Positions 31,690 through 42,830 of a DNA stretch of 64,000 nucleotides are shown one piece after another. Under the pieces are notes generated by a model. The model was not told the origin of the DNA. It was given only the letters and a program-made list of their open reading frames with translations, and ran no database searches. Numbering within the stretch: position 1 is the stretch's first letter; every line of letters begins with the position of its first letter. The stretch covers positions 29,365,923 to 29,429,922 of the forward strand of contig OX377201.1 in assembly GCA_947396885.1 (NCBI GenBank). Direction: 5' to 3'. Source of the stretch: Heligmosomoides polygyrus polygyrus. Taxonomy: Eukaryota > Nematoda > Chromadorea > Rhabditida > Heligmosomidae. The position numbers and the translations under genes were made by a program.

Positions 31690-34600
31690 TGAGTTCCAGA
31701 AAATAACCATATATTTTGAGCTCTTCTGTAGCTATGAAACTTCCAAACAGTTGGTATTTTCGCTTAATTAGTCATTCCTCCAGTACAACACTCAGCGGTG
31801 ACAACACGCTTTCAGGTTGTTGTTCGTTTACATATATGAATTGATCGACAATTTCCCAGAAAACTACAAGGAATTTATTTAAGACGATAAAGTCATATGA
31901 TTGTTATCGTAAACCGTTTCGTAGTTGAGCTGCTATATTTCGAGTCGATTATGATTTCGTAGATCATCATTTGACACACAACTTCATTGTCAGTTATGCT
32001 GAAATGGTAACTATTTAATAAGCTTGGATGAGAATGTTGCCAAAACAGTGTAGCACAATGTAGCCATCACGTGTAACTGGAAACAAACCTGAATTTAACA
32101 GTACTCGAGGAACACTGACCTGAGTGACTGGCACGGGGACCTTCCTTGCCTTCTTGTTCACTTGAGACGGACCGTTAACCTACAATAGGTTAGTTGTAAA
32201 ATTCTCTCCTAGCCTAGGAATTGATTTGACGAGGCGCACTGTCCTAGGTTTGGCTACATTTTTGAAGTCCAGGAAGCAGTGCCTATAATTGAGCAGCGGG
32301 AGAACTCGTACCAAAGAACCGAAGAACACCTCGATTACAAATAGTGTTAATTCGGTCTCTTCCTAAGAGTCTTGATCGAACATATTATGCTTGAAAGTGA
32401 CGGTGATTCATTGAAGCCTAGCTTTGGACAGACTTCACAATGCAACGAAATAGTAACAAAACAGTTTAGATGGTTACCCAAAGATGGATATTTAATTGCG
32501 CTTATTAACAGTAAATATTAGTAAAAACGATATATGTGGACGAAAATACGAAACCATATGTTGCACAAATGACAATATATATGAGTTAGTACATTGGAGG
32601 ACCGAACTATTATTTATTACTCAGAACGTTAATATATAGAGCGAAAGCCAGCTCGGGATGGTTGATTGATCAACGGCAGCCCTCATAATAGATAATCTAA
32701 TTAAATTACACACCCTTCAACGATTCTCAACCAACTGGATCTCCATAATATCCGGAAAAGTGCCTGCACCCCCTCCTCTGCTACTTTTCACTCCTCAGCG
32801 GCTCGGGCAAGATGCTGACGAACTTCATACGGACAACGAACACGGGGTCGTGTCCAGTATTTCCACACTGATCACATGATGTTTTAGATTTCCACACTGA
32901 TGTGATACGAAGCGACGGTACAGGCATGCATGTTCTCCATCGTTCTTCGTCTGCAATGATTCGAACCTTGTCGCGGAATCCTTGTAATTAGAACAGGAAT
33001 CAGATCAGATCTCCTGTTTCCTTACATAAGACCAGTACATTAGACTTTCTTTCTCTCACCATATTTTCTATGTCGGATGGCTAGCAGGTTTCTTCCACAT
33101 ACAAGAAGTAGATTGTGCTCTCCATATCTTCAATACTTCATGGGTTTCCTGGATCTCGTCTTTGGTTTGCGCCTTTTAAATATATATCATTCCTTGTCGA
33201 CGTAGTCGCTCCTATTCTTCGTCGAGTAGTAGACGCTTGTATTTATTAACTTTGTCTTATTTGGGAACTGCTCTGCGTTCCATGTCCTCGCCCGGCACGT
33301 CAGGTTAGCGTTCTTCTATTTCGATCTTAAAGTGTTCAATTTGGCAATGGCTTTATCCACCGCTCCTTTTACTGCCAACTTGGCACCTTTTCGAACGTCG
33401 TTTTCGTTTCGTGGCCGTTTGTTGTAAGTGCTTGCTAATGATTTTCAGTCGCTCTCTGAAAGTTTTTCAAAAAGCCATGACCAAGGACTGAAATCCTTGC
33501 GACTCTTTGTACCTATCCAGTGTGGCGCTTTATGGATTTCCATGAGCACAGTTTTGTACAGATCTAAAGTCCAGAATCTTACATGAGGGTTCTGAGCACC
33601 TAAAATCTTTTTTAGACTAGCACAGAGAATGGTCAAGTGGTCAATCGCTCTTGCTAGATCACCTGGTCAAATCTCAAACCATTCCACGTTTCCACGCTCT
33701 TGGTGTTGTGTGAAGTGTTGGTCCTAACGTTATGCCGTCCTACGGCCGATTCATCAACCGCTTACCGGCCGGTAACGGTGAAAAGTACCGCTAAACCCTT
33801 TAATATCGGTGATATCATTAACAAGCTTTGTGATCCCAATGTGGTTCCATATAGGGGATTACAGGGCGGGGTGGTTAATCCGCAGTGAGACGATACCAGC
33901 GGAAAAGCAATCAAATGAACCACTAATCTGGTTCATGAAGACGACCTGCTACCATACCACACCACAATGGATTGTCTCAGGCAACATGTTCGCCTTCTGC
34001 AAATCCTTTTGACGAGGTCCTTTGCTAGGAGTTCGCCATTCCACCATCTGCGATAGGATCTCAGTCAACCCATATTGGAAGCAAACAAATAAACCATAGG
34101 AAACTAGGTATTTTTACCACTATAACCAGCACCTGTACAACATGGTACATCGATCGAATATACTCAACTGGACTTTCGCCGGTTCATTTCACTAATGGAT
34201 CAGTGTTTCATCTATACCTGCAAGATGTTTTTGCCTCATTTCGTATCTTCATCTAGTAGTTCTCGTTGTTTTGTCATCTCAACTACGTCAGCGATCTCAA
34301 CTATTTATGCTTTACGCTATCGGCTTGCCGCTGCTGTCTCAAACCCGCCCGTTCTACTACCGCACCGAACTGCATCAACTCGTCTCGGGCCTATTTGCTC
34401 GTCTCCTTCAACATTTTTCGTCGACGCCGCTCACCATGAGTTCACCCTCCTGCACATGGGCCTGTCAACTCATGGCAGAGGAGGATCCTCTGAGCTCCTT
34501 TTGTCAAATACCCCTGGCCAGTCGTCGTTGACGCGCCTTGACCGTATCTGTCCGATATCGACTGTATTCTGTCTGCCGTCCTAGCCTCCTCTATTGGAGT

Positions 34601-37600
34601 GTTCTCTCTTCCGGACTCCTTCCTCTCTTCGGTAGGCGGGGTCGTAAGAGCGGGGATGAGAAGCGATCCAAAGGGGACGGATGCGGCGGGAACCGTATTC
34701 GACTCGCGCACGGATCGAGCCCCCGCGGAGCGAGTCGAATATTGAATTCTTTTTTTTTGGGGGGGGGGGGGAATGCTTTATGTTCCGTCTTCTACTCCGG
34801 TTAAGTGGTTAGTGAAATGACACGGGCGTTGCACGTGGACAGTCGGATTGACTTTGTTCCTGAGGATTTAACTAAACGCTAACATTATCGTCCAAGGAGT
34901 GGTCTACGACTCTTGATCCTCTTCGTGTGTCTCATCCAGTATTCCCTCTTCCCCCTTCCTTCCCCCTCTTTCACTTCATTTAATTAAATTCTCCCATCGT
35001 CAAATCACCTCTTCACCGTCCACACTTGGCCCTGCCGGTGGCGGTCTCCATTGGCTAGCTAGTATTAGCCGAAACCTATTTTTACTGTACGCTAAACACA
35101 GCCCCGCTCCCGCTTCAGGGCTAGCTGCTGGGTGGAGGTCCACTCGTCCAGGGGAGTAAAGAGAAGTCCCAAAAAGTATTCTAAGCTTTCGGCTAACCCC
35201 GTATCGGCGTTGACTCCCCAGTAGTTCTTCTCAGGTGTTTCATACTTGCATCATGAGCCACTCTTGACGATTTAAGTCGGTGAGAAACTTCTTGTTGCGT
35301 AAGTGCTAATGAGATTTCCAGAGGTGCATCACTGGGCTCTGCCATTTTAGTTGAGAATCCACTTTGCTAGCAATCTACCGACAGTTCCCTAGCGGCGCTG
35401 TTGTAGTACCTCATAGATGGGCACCTTTATTTACTTACCGTACCTTATAGCCCAGCATCTCCAGGGCTCGGCTAGGCAGCGCTTGCTGTATGCGGGTTGC
35501 TCCTAACTGCTAGGCGAGAGAGCTATTCCTATGGATTATGTAAGTTACTTGATCGGGTTCGATTTCCACCCTGTGGCTGATCCTTCTCCCCTTTGTCCTT
35601 TTCTTCCCCCGTAGTGCGACTGAAACACAAAGGGAGTCGAGGGCGTAGACAGCCAGCGGGTATCTTCTCCTCATCTTTCGGCCGTTCCACATCTCACATA
35701 TACTGACCACTCCTCATTAGTGGCCTCAATACTTTGATAGCATTTTGATATGTTGTTGAATCATCGTCGTGTTGTGTTGAAGTTTGTGTTTTGAAATTTT
35801 CTTTCTATCGTTTGTATTTTTGATCATACATTCTATAATACAAACGGTTTCTTTGGCGTTCCTCGTAGAAGCTGAATGGCTAGACCGTCTGATACGGTCT
35901 TGCCGTTTAGCATCTAGGATTGCCACCAAAGAAACTTAAGGAGACCTTAGGTAAACCATTCTGAGTTGTCAAGTAGGAATCGGTCACCGGTGGCTGAAGG
36001 AGAGCTCGAAGAAGTCAATGAACATGTCGGTAGACGTGCCCGATTTCCCCTCTGCCTCGATTAACAGTGCAGAAGGCCGACTAAGTTCTCCATATGGGGA
36101 AACAAGCAGGCCGGTAGGCACGGATAACCCTGCATCCACTTGCGAGCCAAGTCGGGAGACAAATGTATTTTACTCAATGTACAATGCCACCTTCGACCCT
36201 AACTCAAACTTCAGCATCGATGTTACTTCCCACTCAACCATCGCCAAACATGACAAGGGAGCCAATCCGGTTTCCCATGTCCGATCCATTAAACTTGACA
36301 CTTTGAATAGGAACGTTACTAATTCCCACCGCAATGATGAGGTTAGCTGGGCCATACAGAAAACGAGCTGCTAAGCTGGAAAACTACTCGCACGGAAGAG
36401 TCCGTTACGAGTAGTTGTTGGTGCCTTTGGACACAAACTAAACGTGAAATCGTGAATTTTGATTTACCGTACATAGATTTATGTGGTGGTTGAATCCTGC
36501 GAGCTGAATAAGCTGAACCCTCAGACACTTCCAAAGCATTTTTCTAAAACTTTCAAAAAAATGTTTTTTTGAACTTGACTTACTTGCTTGTCACAAAGAG
36601 CGTGCTCTCTTATATTGGATGCCTTTAGGCCGAAATCGTCTTTTGCAAGATATATATTATATTGCATTCTTAGCGCAGGTGTTAAAATTTTAATGTGGAT
36701 ACTTGCGTTTATTTCGAGAGAAGTATTTTGGTTCCGGTTCGAAAGGAGAGGAAGCATCACATACCAAATCATGCGATCCGATAGGGTTGGTGGATTTTTC
36801 GTTATGGACAGCTCTCTGCAAACATTTGCCTCCACAAGATTTTTAGTTTATCACAAAAATTATTTCATTTTGTCAAAAAACCTAAAACGTCGAAATTTGA
36901 AAAAAAATACTCAAGCTCCGCCCAAGAGGTTTGGAGTGGTGATCACTAATTATGATACCTATGATACCTCTTCTTAAAATTAGGTTATGCTAGGTAACAC
37001 TAGGCATGGATGAGTAATCTATGCCTTCTCTACCGTACTATTTGAGAAGATACTAAATTCGTTATGAGTATCCAAACTAACCGCTCTAGGTAAAATCCGG
37101 ACGAAAACGGTCACTCCAACCCTGTCAGCCTTACTTACCCCTTACCTACCGTAACCTATCGTCAGCAAAATTTAAAAACCGACATTTCATCGTGATGATC
37201 ACCTCAAATAATCTACTTGGGCTGCTTGGGCGAGAAATTCTTTTAACCTCGATCTCTAAGTGGTGAAAGAAAAACAGCATCAGTTGTCCTTCTCGTCTCT
37301 CACGTTGTTTCCATATATCCCCCTCACCTTAGAAAGTCATGCAACTGTACCGCTCTACATGCGACACAGGTCATGCGAGCCGCACAACTGGGTTATCAAT
37401 TCCTCTTCATCCAACTTTTCATACTCCGTGTCGTGCTACTAATGATATAGTTTGTGAGGCGATATTTTTTCGGCTTATCGTGGGGCGATATTTTTCGGCT
37501 TATCGTCCGCTTCGACTTCAAAAGCGAAAAACGGAATACGGAATAGAATGACTCACACTGGTCGAGAGCCTTCAAGATAGGAAGTGGGAATTCTGGTCAA

Positions 37601-37955
37601 GTATTAAAAAATGCACCTACTTTGCCGGTGGAACTACATCAGCAAAGATATGAAATTGATATGAAGATATGAAAGTTGTCGTACTTACTGAAGAATTTGC
37701 TACAGCTCTACGCGGTCACAACTAGAAGGCTTCATTCTTTACATGCTTCTTCAACTCTACACGCCAATACAGACTTTCCGAGCACGACGAGCATGTAAAA
37801 TGCTGTCATACTTTCTAAAACTTTGGCTAGTGATGATGTTAGCCCAAGGTGTCCAATGATGGCATACAACCGGGGACACTTCCTATCGATGACGCGAACA
37901 TGTTTTTCCTCGACAATGCGATTACGACAACAATCAAGGCAGTTTGCTTTTGTAG
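31690..37955. other. Gene-poor region with small unassigned frames
   Basis: No confident gene in 6.2 kb apart from the frame listed at 36018. On the minus strand 33636-33445 (LKKILGAQNPHVRFWTLDL) and about 32910-32820 (CDQCGNTGHD, zinc-knuckle-like) look like pieces of a decayed retroelement. 33745-33775 begins CGGCCGATTCATCAACCG, like the MITE ends at 37959 and 61285. 34750-34771 is a T9-G13 homopolymer run. 37732-37974 (-) is open for 80 codons without recognised motifs. Confidence 0.35.
36018..36374 (+). CDS. Unassigned 118-codon open frame
   Basis: Begins MNMSVDVPDFPSASINS and stays open to TAA, with a Ser/Asn/Thr-rich composition and no Cys pattern or membrane segment. GAG|GTTAGC near 36349 may be a donor. 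No family recognised; it could be an exon or part of a decayed element. Confidence 0.3.
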   Translation: MNMSVDVPDFPSASINSAEGRLSSPYGETSRPVGTDNPASTCEPSRETNVFYSMYNATFDPNSNFSIDVTSHSTIAKHDKGANPVSHVRSIKLDTLNRNVTNSHRNDEVSWAIQKTSC

Positions 37956-37958
37956 CCA

Positions 37959-38115
37959 GGGCCAGATTCATCAACGGCTTACAGCAGTTTAACAGAAAAA
38001 ATACAGCCGAAATCCCCGAGACTTATCAAGCGATATGGTGAAACATTTCACCGCGCTATCAGGGATCTCGGCTCTATTTTTCCTGTTGAATTAAGTCGTT
38101 GATAAATCTGGCCCC
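37959..38115. mobile_element. Short inverted-repeat element (MITE)
   Basis: Ends GGGCCAGATTCATCAACG and its near complement CGTTGATAAATCTGGCCC enclose 157 bases, with further internal complementarity (ATAGAGCCGAGATCCC-type). It belongs to the same family as 61285-61498. Confidence 0.7.
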
Positions 38116-39338
38116 AGATAGGTACACACGTGTCGTGCTGCAGGGGGGTCCTCCGCCCGTGCATCGGTGGAGGCCGAGGGCCGACCCACGGCCCGAGCTG
38201 TAACAAGTCAGACCCGCAGCTCGCATCCAGTGGACTCCATGTGATATTTTTACCCTAGGGCCCTTGGCGGGTCTTAGACCACCGCGTTTTATGACATGCG
38301 ACCCAACGTTCCCACAATGCGTCTGCGACTGCCTGGGATTTCCTCCGGGAGAAACCCCCGTTGGTCGTAGCGACCCCCGGCGGTCCCTCCACTTACGACG
38401 CTTTCATGACCTCCCATTTGACATCGATAGTTTAGAAGACCACCTCATAGATTTAGACATTAGACTTTGTGTGTTGCAAGTTTATCTTAACTAAGTAATA
38501 ACGACCAAATTTAACATCGAAAAAAATATGAGAGCGACCTAAGTTACGTGTCAAGGGCCGCTGTACCCAACTTACGACTGGGATTCAGAATCGTGCTCCG
38601 CGGAACTTACCTGGCCCAGGTTTCGTGGCCTGCGCCAAGTCAGGACCGACGAGTCCATTCAGAGGCCCCGCGTTACTTGTGTGTGAGCGACGACGACGTT
38701 GAGCTACAGATACTCGGTCCTCTGGCGACGGGCAACGACTATCGACGATGAAGACTCTCGACAATGACGACTATGATGAAAAATCCCGACGGCCACCATG
38801 ACTGGATCCATCCGACAGACGACTCTGCCCTCACACCGCGCGGGGCGACGACGACGACCGACAGACCGACCGCTCAGCTTGCACGGTGGCTGCAGGATTG
38901 TCTGTAAAGCTGTAACGACAAGCGCACACACCCTTTGCGTCTCTGCCAGCTTCTAGACGATTCGAAGACATTGACGGTCAATCGGCACGTTTGACCAGAT
39001 CGATCGACTGGCTGGCCCCGCGGCAGCGAACGTGTTAACGACATGTCGGACGCAAATGACGACAATCACCACCTATATATAAAAGAGTTTTTGCATCGAA
39101 TGATCTAACCTAAGTGAGATACGCCGCATCATCCACACCGGGGCGGTAGAGTGATCTAACCTGAGTGAGATGCTCCTCATCATCTACAGCGCGGACAAAA
39201 TTTGCTATTGAACGTGGGATGTTGCTGCAGCAGGGGAGGCGCAGCCTTTGACTGCTTAACACAACAGCACCTACGCGCATTTCTGAGCGTCCACATTTAG
39301 AAGACGTGCCACCGACTTCGTACCATTAGTATGAGAAG
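38116..39338. other. Unassigned region
   Basis: 38264-38494 (+) has an open frame without ATG ending LCVLQVYLN. GATCTAACCT(A/G)AGTGAGAT is repeated at 39101 and 39152, just after a TATATATAAAAG box (39072). This could be part of a retroelement; not resolved. Confidence 0.3.
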
Positions 39339-40141
39339 ACCACTAAAGTGGTAAGAGTGGGAGAGGGAATTCGAGGGTGGAGAACCTACAGCAACGAGGA
39401 GGGAGCAACCTTGAGGAGTTATCGGAATGGGGAAGGGTCGTTAGGGGGACAATGAAACAGGCCAGGAGGTGGCACCAAGAAGGGTTTAGGCAATGAGGAG
39501 AGACGAGTTACCAATAAGGGGAGGGGCAGTAAGGAGGATCAGCAAGGGAATCCATTACCAGTAAGGGAAAACGGATTCAGAAGATGTGACACCGATGTCA
39601 CGCAATGGGCATCGTCGCGTGGGAGGGCTACTTAATTCGGGTAGAGTAGAAGGAGGATTTCTAGAGGGGAGGGATCTACCTGGAAGAAGGGACCTGTAGC
39701 CGTATTCATGAAACGGCGGGAGCGGGAAGGCCGGAGATGCCTTCCCGCTCTCGCGCATCCCACTCCCAGCTTCCCGCAACCCGGTCGCTATTCATGAACG
39801 ACCGGGAAGCAGGAGCGACCGCGACGCGCGAGTTAGATTCGCAGCGGAGGCGGGAATTGCAAGATTTCAAAAACTAATTTCTCAAATTACAGGGTTTTCA
39901 ACTGAATATTGAAGTATTTCTGGGTTTACCGGAGTTCAAGGACACGGAATTGTGGCTCAGAAGCGCAGTGGGCGGGAATAGGCTGCATTACAGTCAACAC
40001 TAAGAACAACAACATTTCGAGATTTTCGTTTTCAGTCGGGAGTTTAGTTTGCGTTACCTCTTTCCTAAATTTCCAGGGGTGTGCGTAATTGCGATTTACT
40101 ATTTACGATTTTGAGATTTGAGGCGATATTTGAGGATTTTT

Positions 40142-40459
40142 TTACGATTTACGACAATTTTTGAGTCGTAAATCGTAAATTTTCGTAAATGTGACCAGAC
40201 GCTCACATCTAGCGCGCTCCAGTTTGTGTATTTTTTGCCTAATTTTGGACAATAGGCACCTGCTGCAGCCGTTCAGAATCTCTGTGTGAAGTGTTTGACG
40301 GTATTGCTTTATCAATTTTCTAGAGATTACATGAGTGGAACTGCAAATATATGCTCGAACAAGGTAGGGTTCAATTCCTTTGCCTCTACGAAGGTATTCT
40401 TCAACGATCTCTAGGTAATTTAACGCCAGATTTGTGTACAACGAATAAAAGGCTAACAT
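40142..40459 (-). CDS. Unassigned open frame in the 39699-41490 element
   Basis: Starts at an ATG and reads MLAFYSLYTNLALNYLEIVE, later SRKLIKQYRQTLHTEIL. It looks like a helical, charged N-terminal exon; CTGCAGCAG|GTGCC near 40257 is a possible donor. No transposase motif visible. Confidence 0.3.
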   Translation of the reverse strand: MLAFYSLYTNLALNYLEIVEEYLRRGKGIEPYLVRAYICSSTHVISRKLIKQYRQTLHTEILNGCSRCLLSKIRQKIHKLERARCERLVTFTKIYDLRLKNCRKS

Positions 40460-41230
40460 GATTTCGTGTGGTGCGAGAATGCACTACGCAGGCCGAAACG
40501 GCATTCAAATACCACCAGACTCAAATGCAGAAAAGTGAAAATTACATAGTGTATCTCGGGTAGACGATCGCTGCCTTGTGATAAATCCCTGAAATTCTTC
40601 AACAAAGTCAGCTCTGATCCGCTCCAAAATTTATTTGCGACTGGAAAGTATTACTCCATAATCAGCCAAGAATTCGCGTACAGCTTGCATGAAGCATAAT
40701 TTCATCGTTCGTTACATAGATCGCTAATAATTTGTGATCCTTTACCGCGATCAAGCTCTGAGACGGCTTGAAAAAAACACGTTTCTATCAAAAAGTTGCA
40801 AATCTAGAGAATTTTTACTGTCTCATCAAAGCCCCATATGGTTCAACGTCTCGTAGCCAGCCATTGGAAGTTAGTTTTTTTTGCTTTTTAAAGTAGGCTA
40901 TAAGACAGTGACGACATTTTCTGGGATCTGCATTTCTAGGTTAGATTGCAGAGCATATTTTAGCTGCACTTCTCAGCAGCAAAACTTTTTGCTGTCCGAA
41001 ACATTGAAGATTGTCGATTCTTCATTTTCTTCGTGCGGACTCTCGAGTTTCGATTCTAGTTTTATGCATTTTGAAGCACTTGCCTTTCAGTTTATCTCTT
41101 TCCTAAATTAACAAGCAATTTATACTAATAAATTGCGAAGGCAGCAATTACTAATAAATTGCGAACGGCGAAGATAACTCCCCGTTAAAATGGCTTTCGA
41201 TGCCAAAACAGCCATCGAAATCCTATTGCG

Positions 41231-41367
41231 TGCAATTACACACACCTCTTCATTGACAGCTTCCCGGTGTTCCCGAATGGTTGAGTGCGGGTAGGCCGGG
41301 AGCCTACCCGCACTCAACCATTCGGGAACACCGGGAAGCTGTCAATGAAGAGGTGTGTGTAATTGCA
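41231..41367. repeat. Perfect 66-base inverted repeat (hairpin)
   Basis: Arms 41231-41296 and 41302-41367 are exact reverse complements over all 66 bases, with the 5-base loop CGGGA. The arm contains ACACACCTCTTCATTGACAG and TTGAGTGCGGGTAGGC. Absence of any mismatch implies recent origin or ongoing correction. Confidence 0.95.
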
Positions 41368-42830
41368 GCGCCGATGGCGGGAGGCTCCCGTTGCTTCCCG
41401 CCAGGTTCATGAATACGAAATTTCGCTTCCCGCCCCGGTCGCTTCCCGCGGGAAGCCTTGAACGTTCCCGGGAACGTTCATGAATACGGCCACTGGAGGC
41501 GAGACCTGGACGAGGAACCAACAAGAAGGGAGCCGTAAGGAAATTCATACGGCGGTCAAGGGATCTGTCGTATGCATTGCCTCTTCATGCTCGACACAGC
41601 GGCGACTGCTCACGCTTCTGTGCTTCTGGATTCGGGAGACGGGTCTTCTGAGCTTCTGGATCCAGAAGGCCGCCCTCCTACGTCTCGCAACAAGCGTCCT
41701 GATAATGAATCGTGTCACCGACATCTGCCGTGAGCATGTTAGAACCACTAAGGTGTGGTGGTGAAGGGCAGTAAGAGGGACTTCTAGGGTGAACCAAAAG
41801 AGCGATCAGGAAGGAAAGGAACAACCTGGAGGAGGGACCAGGACAGGGAAACCAGCAAGAAGAGACCAGCAAGAAGAACCAGCAAGAAGAGACCAGTAGG
41901 GGGTCAACAGTGGAAACAAAGAAGTTGGGACCAGGAGGGTGGAGTAAAGAAGGGGAGAGAAGACCAGTAAAGACGGTCCGGCAATTAGATCCAGTAAGAA
42001 GAAACGACTGAGGGGGAACCTGGCTTCGGAAGACATGTCAACGATATCCGGAAACGCTAGCTGTTGAGCATGAGAACGGTTGTGGAAGAGCAACCCGAGG
42101 GACAGAAGTACTGCGCAGCACAAATCAATGACGTTACTGGCCGGCTTGATGCCGATAAAGTACGCACCAGGTGCTAGATGCTAGCGAACTTTATGTTTTG
42201 CAAAAACCACTTTCCGTAGTTCAGTGATGCTGCAAAGTCGCGCGAAACGCGCAAGTGCGAGACACGCCGTTAGGCGTGTTGGGGCACTTGTACATATAGA
42301 ATTACTCTTTCTCATTTTGTGAGTTATGCACCATCACGCTCACCGGTCGTAGCGCAGGCTCAGACTTAAGCCCCTTTCATACTCGTCCCAGGGGCGGCGG
42401 CGGCGGCGGCGGCCCAATGGTTTAGCATAGGAAGGCGGCGGCGATGACGTGCCCGAGCGGCGGCCACGGCGGTGGAGGGGTTTTCATACTGGCAGCGGCG
42501 ACGTCGCTGCGGCCACGCCCCGCCACGCCCCTGGCGGCGCCGCCGCCGGGGCCGCTGCCCGAGATGGCTGGGGCCATTTCGGGCGGCGGCCACGAGGGGC
42601 AGCGAGAGCGGCGGCACATCGAGACGTGGAGTGTGCTGTCCTGTGTGCGCGCTGCGGACAATGCGCGGCTCCACGCCAGCCGAGGGAAATCGGCGTCATC
42701 GAAGGTCATCATCCCCTCCTCCCCACTTCCAGCTGAGAATGTTCATCGAGATGCACTGTGTGCCCTCTCATCGACCGTTCAGCGACTTTTATAACCGTCG
42801 CCAGGCGATTTCACTCTCCAAACATTGCAG

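Larger units (their letters stand above)
39699..41490. mobile_element. 1.8-kb element with GCCGTATTCATGAA ends
   Basis: Terminal inverted repeats GCCGTATTCATGAA (39699-39712) and its complement (41477-41490); subterminal ends are GC-rich with repeated GGGAAGC and ATTCATGAA words. A 15-base hairpin (TTTACGATTTACGAC, 40141-40185) and the 66-base hairpin at 41231 lie inside. The minus frame 40459-40142 (105 codons; the first 88 end at a possible donor CAG|GTGCC) is the only coding candidate. The superfamily is not determined and the target duplication is unclear. Confidence 0.65.
39340..42060 (-). repeat. Composite satellite-like array, interrupted by an insertion
   Basis: 39340-39698 and 41491-42060 are made of degenerate GGGACCAG(T/C)AAG-type words plus single units of the 42-base repeat of 55842-56246, read on the minus strand (39573-39610, 42010-42050). 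The element at 39699-41490 lies between them. The same pairing of the two repeat types occurs at 55.3-56.2 kb. Confidence 0.6.

Noticed and set aside
42394..42720. Several overlapping Ala/Arg/Gly-rich ORFs on both strands
   Set aside because: They are translations of the GC-rich CGG-triplet terminal repeat of the Harbinger-like element; open frames are expected there.
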